The notes below the pieces were generated by a model. That model worked only from the letters and a program-made list of their open reading frames with translations, did no database searches and was not told where the DNA came from. The position numbers were made by a program, and so were the translations under genes. 64,000 nt of DNA from Marinobacter sp. BW6. Lineage in GTDB: Bacteria > Pseudomonadota > Gammaproteobacteria > Pseudomonadales > Oleiphilaceae. Shown piece after piece: positions 7,614 through 16,634 of the stretch (within the stretch, counting starts at the first letter, position 1; each line of letters starts with the position of its first letter). The DNA lies in assembly GCF_008107725.1 (NCBI RefSeq), contig NZ_VIRN01000064.1:1-64000 (forward strand). Reading direction: 5' to 3'.

Positions 7614-8808
7614 ATCTCCAGGTGGCCGGTTTTCCCGTTGTCTCGGACCGGCCTTTTCCTTTCCTGCCCTTCGGGGCAGGACTTTTTGGCTTATCGCCAC
7701 ATTCGCGCCCTTTCAGGCGCAGGCAGCGCCTGATCCAATTATCACCGACTTCGGAGATGATCAGACACTGACCGAATTGCCCCGCTCTGCTGCCGAGGTC
7801 TTACGGGAGACGGAATCGCCCGAGGAGGCCGGGGACCGGCTGCAGATACTGATCACACAGGCGAGAGCCAGTGGCGACCCGAGATACCTGGGGTACGCCC
7901 AGACACTGGTCAATCGCTGGCCGGAAGAACAGCTAACCGACCGCCTGCGGGTCCTCCGAGCGACTCTGCGCCAGAGCCTGCATCAATTTGATTCCGCCCG
8001 CTCCGATCTTGAACGGATAATTTCAAACTCTTCGGACACGCAACAACGTATCCAGGCTCGCCTGACCCTGGCCAACCTTGAGCTGGTTCAAGGTCGTTAC
8101 AAGGAGGCTGAGCGGCATTGTCAGGCACTTCAGTCTGGCTATCCGGGCCTGATAGCCCAGAGCTGTCTGGCTTCCGTGCAGGCCAGGACAGCCGACCCTG
8201 AAACAGCCTATCGGAATCTTGCGTCACAACTCGCCGAGTCCATAAACCGCCACCCTGCTGATTCCACCAATCGACTCTGGACCGAAGGAACCCTCGGCGA
8301 TATCGCAGCCCAGGCAGGGTTGCCTGAGGCCAAAATGCATTGGCAAAGAGTAGTGAAGGCAACCCCCGACGACCTTTATGTCCGAGCCCAGCTCGCCGAT
8401 TGGCATCTTGAGCAAAACCATTTCGAGCGTGTTTTGACGCTCACCCTGGGGTTCGATGCCGTTGACACACTCGCCGTAATTCGGGCCATCGCCATGAAGC
8501 GCATGGGCCATCCCGGCAGTAATAAACTGAACAGCCGTTTACGGCAACGGTTCGAAGAGGCCCGCTGGCGAGGCACTTTATTGCATGCCAGGGATGTTGC
8601 CCGATTCGAGCTGGATCTAGAAAACCAGCCGCAAGAGGCCCTGAGGCTGGCCATTGAAAACTGGGAGAGTCAGAGGGAGCCGCTGGACACACGACTGTTA
8701 CTGAGATCAGCCCTCGCCGCAGACGACAAAGTCCAATACCAGCGTGTCAGGGACTGGCTCAAAGAGCAGGGGCAGAGCGATGCCCGCTATCCGGAGTTCA
8801 AACAATGA
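7597..8808 (+). CDS. Exported TPR-repeat protein
   Basis: About 403 aa made largely of helical tetratricopeptide-like repeats (residues about 90-390, for example RYLGYAQTLVNRWPEEQ and ARLTLANLELVQGRYKEAE). A hydrophobic stretch FWLIATFAPFQAQA before APDP looks like a signal peptide, but it sits 35-40 residues from either possible ATG (7597, or 7570 overlapping the lipoprotein gene more). Two terminator-like hairpins (7624-7657, 7663-7687) lie inside this N-terminal coding stretch, so the true start is uncertain. The stop overlaps the next start as ATGA. Probably a periplasmic scaffold for the DUF4331/HupE cassette; that role is inferred. Confidence 0.72.
   Translation: MTCFNKSPGGRFSRCLGPAFSFPALRGRTFWLIATFAPFQAQAAPDPIITDFGDDQTLTELPRSAAEVLRETESPEEAGDRLQILITQARASGDPRYLGYAQTLVNRWPEEQLTDRLRVLRATLRQSLHQFDSARSDLERIISNSSDTQQRIQARLTLANLELVQGRYKEAERHCQALQSGYPGLIAQSCLASVQARTADPETAYRNLASQLAESINRHPADSTNRLWTEGTLGDIAAQAGLPEAKMHWQRVVKATPDDLYVRAQLADWHLEQNHFERVLTLTLGFDAVDTLAVIRAIAMKRMGHPGSNKLNSRLRQRFEEARWRGTLLHARDVARFELDLENQPQEALRLAIENWESQREPLDTRLLLRSALAADDKVQYQRVRDWLKEQGQSDARYPEFKQ
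7624..7657 (+). terminator. Terminator-like hairpin after the lipoprotein gene
   Basis: GGCCGGT (7624-7630) pairs with ACCGGCC (7647-7653), followed by TTTT. It starts 11 nt after the lipoprotein stop but lies inside the 5' part of the TPR reading frame, so it may attenuate expression of the downstream TPR and HupE-type genes. Confidence 0.6.
7663..7687 (+). terminator. Second tandem hairpin with UUCG loop and T-run
   Basis: CCTGCCC (7663-7669) and GGGCAGG (7674-7680) enclose a TTCG tetraloop, followed by AC and TTTTT (7683-7687). It stands directly behind the first hairpin. Two tandem terminators argue that most transcripts from the DUF4331 gene stop here. Confidence 0.55.
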
Positions 8809-9935
8809 CAGTCACAAGAAGAATCTGTCTGGCTTTGCTTACGGTGGTTCTGGTAACAGCCAGCGGCATGGCCGCAGGCCACAAGGCCAGCGACAGCTTT
8901 CTGTTCCTGGACAGCGGCCCTGCGGAACTTCGAATGGATGTTGCACTGCGTGATCTCGCGCTGCTGACGAGCATTGATAGCAACGGCGATCGTCAGGTAT
9001 CGGGTCAGGAACTGCGACAGGCAAGACCAGAAATCACGCGAACCGTGGAATCTGCCCTGACCTTTTCGAATAGCAGTGGCAACTGCGATCTGGCCGGCAA
9101 GGAATGGGGCATCAGCGAGCACAGTGACGGGTTCTATTCCGCCGCCCGTTACGCTATTCGGTGCCCCGATGGCGAGCCACCAAGAGCTCTGGAGTACAAC
9201 CTCTTATTTGAGCAGGATGCACTGCACCGGGGCCTGGTGAGCCTTGACTATGATGGTCAGACACGTCTGGCTGTACTGGGGCCCGATTCCCGAACGCTGG
9301 ATCTGGCAGGCACGGACACCCAGGGCTATTTCGGTGTGTTTACCACCTTCGTTTACGAGGGCGTTATCCACCTGCTGATCGGCCTGGACCACATCCTGTT
9401 TCTGCTGGTTCTGGTCATTCCGGCAACGCTGTCGACTCCCAGGAACCAGGGTCCCAGCGGCCAGTCAAGAGCCTTACGGGGCCGCATCCTTGAACTGGCC
9501 GGCATTATCACGGCCTTTACCGTGGCGCACTCCATCACTCTGGCGCTGGCCGCCCTCGATATCGTTTCACTCCCCATAGCCTGGGTAGAAACCGTTATCG
9601 CACTTTCCATCGGCTTGGCAGCATTGAACGTGGCCTGGCCGATTCTCGGGCACAAAACCTGGAAGCTGGCGTTCGGCTTCGGTCTGGTGCATGGCTTTGG
9701 ATTCGCCAGTGTTCTGGGTGATCTCACCAGTGGCGTATCCGGGTTGGCAGTAGCGCTGGCGGGTTTCAACCTCGGCGTGGAACTCGGTCAGCTGGCTCTG
9801 CTCGTGGTGGGATTCCCGGTACTGTACTACCTGGGCAAAAATCGGGTGTACCAAAAGGGCGCGGTGCCAGTCATGCTTGCAGCCATAGGTGCTGTCAGCC
9901 TGTTCTGGGTTGTCCAGCGCGCGCCCCTGTTCTGA
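8805..9935 (+). CDS. HupE/UreJ-type membrane protein with EF-hand-like loop
   Basis: 376-aa protein with a signal peptide (residues 1-24), a soluble region to about residue 180, then about six membrane segments of the HupE/UreJ_2 type (VIHLLIGLDHILFLLVLVIP, ITAFTVAHSITLALAALD, LAFGFGLVHGFGFASVLG) with conserved His and Asp residues in the membrane that bind metal in HupE relatives. Around residue 65, DSNGDRQVSGQE fits a canonical 12-residue EF-hand calcium loop. It overlaps the TPR gene by ATGA. HupE family members are linked to nickel transport, but the context here is a DUF4331 system, not hydrogenase or urease, so the substrate is unknown. Confidence 0.85.
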   Translation: MTVTRRICLALLTVVLVTASGMAAGHKASDSFLFLDSGPAELRMDVALRDLALLTSIDSNGDRQVSGQELRQARPEITRTVESALTFSNSSGNCDLAGKEWGISEHSDGFYSAARYAIRCPDGEPPRALEYNLLFEQDALHRGLVSLDYDGQTRLAVLGPDSRTLDLAGTDTQGYFGVFTTFVYEGVIHLLIGLDHILFLLVLVIPATLSTPRNQGPSGQSRALRGRILELAGIITAFTVAHSITLALAALDIVSLPIAWVETVIALSIGLAALNVAWPILGHKTWKLAFGFGLVHGFGFASVLGDLTSGVSGLAVALAGFNLGVELGQLALLVVGFPVLYYLGKNRVYQKGAVPVMLAAIGAVSLFWVVQRAPLF

Positions 9936-9952
9936 GCGCGCACCGGATGACC

Positions 9953-10570
9953 TTAGTGCAGAGCCCGCATCTGACGCGGATATAGCGCTGCACTGACTTC
10001 TGGCTCTTCCAGCAGGTCTGCCAGCTCGCGGTCTACGGTAGTCTCCTCGCCTTCTTCCGGCAACGGCTCGAACAGGGTGCTCAGCCAGGAAGCAACGGAG
10101 GGTGCTTCGTCTCGCTTGTAATCGGTGGACAGCGCCTTGATACGGCGGAAGCCGATGATGCGCTGGTGTTTGGGATCCCGAATCTGCTCAAAACCCCGCC
10201 AATAAACGTGATCCCTGGTATGCAATTGCACGAACAGGGTATCGATAGGGCCATCTGAATCGTCTGCACCCTCAGCTTCTTCCTCAACGGTCTCTGGGGC
10301 CGCTTCGGCTTCCACTTCCGGTTTCTTGTGACGGATGGTGGTCCAGGCCGGGTAGAGCACGGCCACGGCATCCGCTTCAACATGCTCGCGGGCGGCGCGG
10401 AGGATCAAACCCCAGCGGGCCTTGTCGGCATCGGTTTCAAGGGAATTGATGGGCAAGTCGTAGCTTTGCTCGCTGGACAGAACGATGGCCATCATCGGGG
10501 CGTCTAACTCCCCCATGGCCTCGGCCTGTGCTACAGATACCAGTTCATCGATTGCCATCGGTTGGTTCAT
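9953..10570 (-). CDS. Hypothetical acidic protein
   Basis: 205-aa protein with no signal peptide or membrane segment. The N-terminal half (MAIVLSSEQSYDLPINSLE, HVEADAVAVLYPAWTTIRH) looks like a folded domain; a glutamate/alanine-rich linker spans residues 87-108; the C-terminal half contains RDHVYWRGFEQIRDPKHQ. I do not recognise the family. It stands alone between the convergent HupE-type gene and the amidase gene on the same strand, with 131 nt to the latter. Confidence 0.6.
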   Translation of the reverse strand: MNQPMAIDELVSVAQAEAMGELDAPMMAIVLSSEQSYDLPINSLETDADKARWGLILRAAREHVEADAVAVLYPAWTTIRHKKPEVEAEAAPETVEEEAEGADDSDGPIDTLFVQLHTRDHVYWRGFEQIRDPKHQRIIGFRRIKALSTDYKRDEAPSVASWLSTLFEPLPEEGEETTVDRELADLLEEPEVSAALYPRQMRALH

Positions 10571-10701
10571 AATACGCTCGCCTCCTCGATGCCATCAGGA
10601 TCTATCAGGAAGAAGGGGTCTTCCTGACTAACAGCATAGCCTGTTCCGGCTACAAAGATAAACGTGGAGTTTGCCCAGGCGGATCACAACCCCCGCATTA
10701 A

Positions 10702-12189
10702 TCAGAATGCGTCCTCAAGCTTTTCGTAGTGGCCGAACCACGGACTGGCCTCTTCCAGCTGGCCAGCCAGCTGTAGCAGAGTTGCCTCGGCGCCATGAGG
10801 GCCGCCGAACTGAACACCGACCGGCAAACCAGCGGCAGTCCAGTGCATTGGTACGGACATGGCTGGCGTCCCGGTGAGGTTGGCCAATTGGGTAAAGGGC
10901 GTCCGCGCCAGGCTTTCCAGGGCCATCTGATCTACCTGACCGGAACGATGCACCAGTTTGCCGGCCTTCAGTTTCAGCATCAGGCGGGCGGCGAATTTCA
11001 GGTGGGCTGGCGTTTCCAGCTCGCCGATGGCTGCCGGCAACTGCCCAGCGGTGGGGCTGAGGTAAAGATCGTAACGCCCGAAGAACGCGCCCAGCGCCCT
11101 GGCAAACTCATTCCATTGCTGGCGCCGACGCACATAGTCTGACAAAGGCATGGTTTCACCCAGCATGCCGATCAGCCGGGTATCCAGTTCGAAATCGCTG
11201 TCGACGGCGCCGAACTGCTCTCTCGCTTTCGCCATAAGGGCAGACACTTCACCGAAATACAGGCCCAGATAACACCGAGCCAGTGCCATGCCGTCGAAAT
11301 CCGGTGCTGCGTACTCCACCTTGTGGCCGAGGTTCTCAAGAACCCGGGCCGTTTCCTCCACGGCAGCAACGCACTCCGGCGCAACATCCGTATTGTAGGG
11401 TGAAGACGTAAACACTCCGATCCTGAGGCTGCCTGGAGACCGCTGCATCAGTTCTGCATAGGCCGCGGACGGGGCAGGAATCACGAACGGATCGCCTGGT
11501 GCAGTCCCACTTAGCACATCCAGCATCGCCGCACTGTCTCTGACCGTTCTGCTCACCACATGATCGGTAGAGGCGCCGGTCCAGGCTTCGCCCATAAACG
11601 GACCCGAGGAAATGCGACCACGGGATGGCTTGAGGCCAAACAGGCCATTATAGGCTGCAGGAATGCGGATGGAGCCGCCGCCGTCGTTGGCGCCCGCCAT
11701 GGGCACGATGCCAGCGGCAACCGCCGCGCCGGAGCCACCGCTGGAGCCACCCGGGGTTAGCTGCGTGTTCCAGGGGTTACGGGTTGGCCCCCAGAGCTCA
11801 GATTCGGTAACCGCTTTCAGACCAAACTCCGGCGTGGCCGTTCTCCCCAGGAAAACCAGACCGCCATCCCGGGCCCGGCGGACGAATTCCGAGTCTTGGG
11901 GCGCAATATTTTTTGTCATCCCTCGACTGCCATAGGTGCACGGATGCCCCGCCTGTTCCTGGGCGAGGTCTTTGAGGAGAAGGGGAACGCCCGCAAAAAC
12001 CGCCTGCTCTGGAAAGCGCTGAGCGGGCGCCTCAGAGAACTGGGGGTAACAGATCGCGTTGAGCGCGCCGTTCACTCGGGTTGCCCGTTCCACGGCCGCC
12101 TCGCATACTTCTCTTGATGTGACCTCGCGCCGGCGAACAAGATCAGCGAGTGCGGTAGCATCGTAACGAAGGTATTCGGATTGCTTCAT
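10702..12189 (-). CDS. Amidase signature family enzyme
   Basis: 495-aa amidase (C-N hydrolase with a Ser-cisSer-Lys triad). Visible are Lys73 in VPLLLKDLAQE, the cis-Ser in TPGGSSGGSGAAVAAG (about 146-160) and the nucleophile in GGGSIRIPA (Ser173). The ATG at 12189 has GGAA 6 nt upstream and is preferred to the ATG at 12201. It is not GatA by context (no gatB or gatC nearby), so it is more likely a stand-alone amidase acting on a small amide; the substrate cannot be told. It is divergent from the transglycosylase-like gene across about 50 bp. Confidence 0.9.
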   Translation of the reverse strand: MKQSEYLRYDATALADLVRRREVTSREVCEAAVERATRVNGALNAICYPQFSEAPAQRFPEQAVFAGVPLLLKDLAQEQAGHPCTYGSRGMTKNIAPQDSEFVRRARDGGLVFLGRTATPEFGLKAVTESELWGPTRNPWNTQLTPGGSSGGSGAAVAAGIVPMAGANDGGGSIRIPAAYNGLFGLKPSRGRISSGPFMGEAWTGASTDHVVSRTVRDSAAMLDVLSGTAPGDPFVIPAPSAAYAELMQRSPGSLRIGVFTSSPYNTDVAPECVAAVEETARVLENLGHKVEYAAPDFDGMALARCYLGLYFGEVSALMAKAREQFGAVDSDFELDTRLIGMLGETMPLSDYVRRRQQWNEFARALGAFFGRYDLYLSPTAGQLPAAIGELETPAHLKFAARLMLKLKAGKLVHRSGQVDQMALESLARTPFTQLANLTGTPAMSVPMHWTAAGLPVGVQFGGPHGAEATLLQLAGQLEEASPWFGHYEKLEDAF

Positions 12190-12241
12190 GGCAGGTTCCA
12201 TTTGTTATTCTGTTTCGAGGAAGGTCACGGGTAAAACGTCT

Positions 12242-13381
12242 ATGGTCAGTTTTCTCAAGAGCTTACGCCAGCTTGCCGTGATTTTCATCCTGACGGCATC
12301 AGTCGCCGCGACGGCCCAGGAGGCTGAGAAAGCGTACGATGAGGACGGCGGCTGGACTCGCATTGTCCGGACCTCACCCTATTGGGTCAGCCAGGGGGTG
12401 TTTGAAAACATTCTCACAATAAGACGCTGGGTACTCAAAGAATCCGGCTATTGCTCCAGTGCCGATCGCCACATCCTGTTCGACATGCGTGGTCGGTTTC
12501 TCGCCTGGATCAGTGACGGTGACGACCGCGACGCCACCCAGCGACTACTGAACGCAACCCGAAAGTCACTTTATGAGAACGACAAAGTGGAAGACTGGGT
12601 TGCCGGAGAGAGCGGCCAGACAGGCTATCCGTTCGCCCTTTCCTGCGACCAGCCCCATGTAAACGTCGATGAAGCCGTTGCCCGTTATCTTGGCACCTTG
12701 CCTGCAGACCGGATCTGGGGCGCCTGGGACGACCTCAACTTTGCCGACAGCGGTGCTCCGGAAAGCCTGCATGACGCTCTGATCTACGTATACGAACACC
12801 GCAGCAACCAGAACCGCCTGACCCTGCCGCAAGCCTTGCCCCGATATCTGGCCGGCCAGATCCTGATTGAAAGTGGAGCCCAGGCAAGAGCTCATTCCCG
12901 GGCAAACGCCAGGGGAATCCTGCAGCTGTCACCCGCCGCACTGTCCGACTGCGAGATTGCCCCCGACAATTACTGGCACCGGCTGGCACAGATCGATTGC
13001 GCCCTGCGACTGATGAACCAGAATGCCCGTAATCTGGCACCGGTTTTCCAGCAACGTTTCGGCCATCTGCCGGAGGCAAAAAGGGACCGCTTGTTCACCC
13101 TGCTGCTGGTTCAGGCGTATCATGGCGGCGCCGGACGGGTCCAGGCGCTGTTGGACGATCCAATGCTGGCACAACCAGCCGAGTATTTTGCCGCCAACCA
13201 TGAACGCTTCACTGCCGGTGATATTGCCTTCGGCCTGATTTTTCACAACCTGGGGCGGGACCGGCTCGGCCTTGCATCGCTCTACTATGTGGCGGACGTT
13301 CAGCTGGCAACCGAGGCCCTGTGTCGCACGGCCAAACTGAAATCAACGGAATTCTGTGAATGGAAGTACTCAACCAACTGA
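12242..13381 (+). CDS. Lytic transglycosylase-like exported protein
   Basis: 379-aa protein with a signal peptide (about residues 1-25, cut near ATAQ). Residues about 200-310 match the SLT-type fold: QILIESGAQARAHSRANARGILQL has the catalytic Glu followed by Ser and the G-x-x-Q-L turn typical of soluble lytic transglycosylases that cleave peptidoglycan. The N-terminal region has two cysteines (GYCSSADRH and FALSCDQ) that could pair. The start at 12242 is chosen because it opens the signal peptide. It overlaps the downstream permease gene by 22 nt. Confidence 0.75.
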   Translation: MVSFLKSLRQLAVIFILTASVAATAQEAEKAYDEDGGWTRIVRTSPYWVSQGVFENILTIRRWVLKESGYCSSADRHILFDMRGRFLAWISDGDDRDATQRLLNATRKSLYENDKVEDWVAGESGQTGYPFALSCDQPHVNVDEAVARYLGTLPADRIWGAWDDLNFADSGAPESLHDALIYVYEHRSNQNRLTLPQALPRYLAGQILIESGAQARAHSRANARGILQLSPAALSDCEIAPDNYWHRLAQIDCALRLMNQNARNLAPVFQQRFGHLPEAKRDRLFTLLLVQAYHGGAGRVQALLDDPMLAQPAEYFAANHERFTAGDIAFGLIFHNLGRDRLGLASLYYVADVQLATEALCRTAKLKSTEFCEWKYSTN

Positions 13382-14130
13382 TACCCGAAAGCCTGAGCCT
13401 TCCAGTCGCCGTTTTCCTGCTTGCCAGCTCCACCATCACCTCGATGATCACCGCCAGCCTCGGCGCCGGCGGCGGCGTTTTGCTGCTGGTTCTGATGGCC
13501 AGCTGGATGCCGCCCGCGGCCATCATCCCGGTGCACGGCATGATTCAGTTGGGCTCGAACGTTGGTCGGGCGGCACTGACCTGGAGGCACATAGACTGGC
13601 GGGTGATTGCCGCGTTCCTGCCCGGAGTGATCGCAGGGGCGGCGCTGGGCGCCTGGCTACTGGTGAATCTTCCAGCCCACATCTGGCAACTGACCATCGC
13701 CCTGTTCGTTCTCTATCTTTGCTGGGGGCCGGCGCTACCAAAGGGTGCCTTCGGTGCCCCGGGGGTGTTTCTGGCGTCGGCCCTGACCAGTTTTGTCAGC
13801 CTGTTCGTGGGCGCCACCGGGCCGCTGGTCGCCGCGTTCATCAAGCAGATTCATACTGATCGGTTCAAAACCGTGGCCACCTTCGCCACGGCCATGACAT
13901 TGCAGCACGCGCCCAAGGCACTGGTGTTCGGGGCGGCGGGTTTCATGTTCTTGGAGTGGCTGCCGTTTATCCTTGCCATGATCGCCTGCGGCTTTGCCGG
14001 CACCTGGCTCGGGCTGCATGTGCTCAGGTCCCTGAGCAACCGGAAGTTCACACTGATCTTCAATATCGTGCTGACCGCGCTTGCCATCCGCCTGCTATGG
14101 CAGGCCAGTCTCTCAGCCGGCTGGTGGTGA
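13360..14130 (+). CDS. TauE/SafE family membrane permease
   Basis: 256-aa protein with seven or eight hydrophobic segments and the duplicated TauE/SafE layout (SLGAGGGVLLLVLMASWMPP in the first half, FVGATGPLVAAFIKQI in the second). The family exports sulfur-containing organic or inorganic anions such as sulfite or sulfoacetate; the substrate here is unknown. It overlaps the preceding transglycosylase-like gene and converges with the cyclase gene, with 18 nt of 3' overlap. Confidence 0.88.
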   Translation: MEVLNQLIPESLSLPVAVFLLASSTITSMITASLGAGGGVLLLVLMASWMPPAAIIPVHGMIQLGSNVGRAALTWRHIDWRVIAAFLPGVIAGAALGAWLLVNLPAHIWQLTIALFVLYLCWGPALPKGAFGAPGVFLASALTSFVSLFVGATGPLVAAFIKQIHTDRFKTVATFATAMTLQHAPKALVFGAAGFMFLEWLPFILAMIACGFAGTWLGLHVLRSLSNRKFTLIFNIVLTALAIRLLWQASLSAGWW

Positions 14131-16470
14131 CGGTACCACAACAACCCTGTTACGCCCCCGGGACTTGGCGATGTAGCTACCCTCATCCGCCCGGGCCATA
14201 ACCTCTCTGGGGCCGCTATCTTCAGGTGTCAGTTCCGTCAGGCCAATGCTCGTGGTTACACCGAATGACCGGCCGTCATGCTCAATACGAAGAGCCTCAA
14301 CATCGGCGCGGATCCGTTCCGCCAGGGCCTCGGCCCTGGTCATGCCGCAGGCAGGCAGAATAATGCCGAACTCATCACCACCCAGCCTGGCCACCGTATC
14401 GGACTGGCGAACCGATTCCTTGAACAAGTCCGCGAGCCGTTTGAGGAGGTCATCACCCAGCAGGTGACCGCCTTCATCGTTAATGGGTTTGAAGTAGTCG
14501 AGATCAATGAGCATCAGTACCGAACGAACTTCCTGGCGATCGGCCTCGCCCAGGCGCCGGACCAGCGACGCATTGAATGCACGCCGGTTCAGCAACTGCG
14601 TCAGACTGTCGTGCGTTGCTTCCCAGGACAGCCGCTCCTCCTGGCGACGGCGGTCGCTGTCGTCCCGCAGCACGAACACCAGGCGTTCATCCTCGCGACC
14701 ATGGCGAATGTGCAGCATGGTGAGATCAATAGGGAAGGAAACACCCAGCGAGTTCCGCAGGGTCACATAAAGGCTGTCCAGGTCCTCTCCGGACAGGAAC
14801 TCCTGCGCCGTCAATTCGTGCTCTTCAGTTTCAATGGTGACGAGCTGGAAAAAGTTCCTGAGTAAACACTCACCCTCTGTCCCCAGGAGCCGACAGGCGG
14901 CGTCGTTGGCAAACCGGATCACACCCTCGACGTCTACCATGAGCACCCCTTCCTGAAGTACGCGCAGTATCGTCTCTGCGCGCTTCTGCTCTGTCCTGAG
15001 CGCCTCTTCCACCTCCAGCTCATGTGAGATATCGCGGACGACGGTGATGGTACCGAGAGCCTTCTCTGGAGTCTGAATTGCCGCGGTCATTACATCTGAC
15101 CAGATCACCTGATCCGGAGCAGGCGATTCCAGCCTTAACCGACCCCGGAAAACGCTCTGCTTCCTGATCGCGTCTTTCCAGCCGGCAATCGCCTCCTGTC
15201 GGTCGGTGTTATGTACGCGATTGGCCAGGTAATCGGAGGTCAATTCTTCCGCCGGTTTGCCAACGATAGCTTCGAAGGCCGGATTGGCAAATTCGATACG
15301 GCCCAATACGTCGGTCTGGACAATGCCGATAGGCGCACTCTGGGTGAGGGAACGGAAAAACGCCTCTCTTTCCGCAAGAGATACCAGCACCTCGTCCCGC
15401 TCATCGGTCACCGTGTTAAAGATCTCTGCGACCTGGCGGATTTCCTTGCCTCCGGCAACGTCCACCGGGTCGGAGCGCATACCAAGGTGGCGCTCGCGAA
15501 TCTGCTCGCCCAGCGTTTTGAGCGGCGCCATTAATCGACGGAAACGCCACAGCGCCAGGGGCGCAATCAACAGAATGACCAGTAGCAGAATCCAGACAAA
15601 AGCGTCCACGGTACGGGTAATCGGCGCCAGGGCTTCGCGAGCCGGCCAGGACGACGACACAAACCAGGGCACCTGGGTCAGCTGCTGCACCGACATGATG
15701 GTCTTTTCTCCGTTGCTTTCTCGGGTCTCCAGCGTGCCTTCAAACCCTTCCATGGCATCCCGGAGCACAGGATTCGCTACCCGTACCGGCGCCATGGCCT
15801 CTTCACCCCGCTGGTTGACCACCACAAAACCACTGCGGGTTGCCACCCCAAGATAACCGGTCGTTCCTATCCGGATATTGATAAACTGATCAAGAAAATT
15901 GTTTCCATCCAGGGCGATGGCACCACCAAGCACACCAATGAAACGTTGGCGATGGTCGAAGATCGGCGCAGCCACCATGACGGCCGGCTTTTCCTGATAA
16001 TTGGATATGTAGGGTTCGCTGATCACTGGAGTGAGGGTGGAGGAAACCCGGCGAAAATATTCCCGATCGCTGACATCCATCCCCGCCTGCCGGAACTCTT
16101 CAGGATGCTCGGCAACTACCAGGCCGTTTTCATCCATCAGATAGACCGCATCAAACAGATGCTCGAGGGCGGTTTGCCGCCGAATCAGAACACGGGCCCT
16201 CGCGTTCAGAACGTCGCTGGACATGGTCAGGTTCTGGGCCACGTGGTTGAGGGCTTCTAGCCGCAGAGCCAGCTTGTCGTCCAGCTCCCCGGCAATCAGG
16301 GTGGCAATCGTTTCCACCTGGTTACGGGCCTGTTGTTCCAGCTCAGAACGGCTCAGTAAGAAACCGGCGACGGTTACCAGCAAAGCCGTCAGTATGATTG
16401 CAACAACCACCAGAGCAACGGCCCGATTCGCCAAGCTGCCCAACCATCGTTTGATCAGCACGGCATCCAC
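14113..16470 (-). CDS. Membrane diguanylate cyclase: Cache-HAMP-PAS-PAS-GGDEF
   Basis: 785-aa inner-membrane sensor that makes c-di-GMP from two GTP. Order: membrane segment (about 20-42), periplasmic double Cache domain (about 45-285), second membrane segment (about 290-312), HAMP (to about 365), PAS (about 370-490), PAS (about 500-615) and GGDEF (about 620-780). The active-site motif is intact (RLGGDEFGIILP) and an inhibitory I-site RxxD (RQSD) lies five residues before it. The Cache domain points to an extracellular small-molecule ligand. No EAL domain. Confidence 0.93.
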   Translation of the reverse strand: MDAVLIKRWLGSLANRAVALVVVAIILTALLVTVAGFLLSRSELEQQARNQVETIATLIAGELDDKLALRLEALNHVAQNLTMSSDVLNARARVLIRRQTALEHLFDAVYLMDENGLVVAEHPEEFRQAGMDVSDREYFRRVSSTLTPVISEPYISNYQEKPAVMVAAPIFDHRQRFIGVLGGAIALDGNNFLDQFINIRIGTTGYLGVATRSGFVVVNQRGEEAMAPVRVANPVLRDAMEGFEGTLETRESNGEKTIMSVQQLTQVPWFVSSSWPAREALAPITRTVDAFVWILLLVILLIAPLALWRFRRLMAPLKTLGEQIRERHLGMRSDPVDVAGGKEIRQVAEIFNTVTDERDEVLVSLAEREAFFRSLTQSAPIGIVQTDVLGRIEFANPAFEAIVGKPAEELTSDYLANRVHNTDRQEAIAGWKDAIRKQSVFRGRLRLESPAPDQVIWSDVMTAAIQTPEKALGTITVVRDISHELEVEEALRTEQKRAETILRVLQEGVLMVDVEGVIRFANDAACRLLGTEGECLLRNFFQLVTIETEEHELTAQEFLSGEDLDSLYVTLRNSLGVSFPIDLTMLHIRHGREDERLVFVLRDDSDRRRQEERLSWEATHDSLTQLLNRRAFNASLVRRLGEADRQEVRSVLMLIDLDYFKPINDEGGHLLGDDLLKRLADLFKESVRQSDTVARLGGDEFGIILPACGMTRAEALAERIRADVEALRIEHDGRSFGVTTSIGLTELTPEDSGPREVMARADEGSYIAKSRGRNRVVVVPSPPAG

Positions 16471-16596
16471 ACTCCCGGGTGGGTTCGACGACCAGAAATG
16501 ACCTTACCTCCAATCTCATGCTCTGATTGCGTTTTTTATCACTGGTGAAAGTCTAACAGAGGGGAATTCAATGTCCGATTACACGCTTGCAAATTC

Positions 16597-16615
16597 AATG
16601 ATAATCGTTATTATT
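16597..16615 (+). promoter_or_regulatory. Fur box upstream of exbB
   Basis: AATGATAATCGTTATTATT contains the 7-1-7 palindrome TGATAAT-C-GTTATTA (16599-16613), with one mismatch from perfect symmetry in each arm region, 22 nt before the exbB start. It fits the Fur consensus and predicts iron repression of the TonB operon. Confidence 0.85.
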
Positions 16616-16634
16616 TAGATCCATTTTTCGCATA

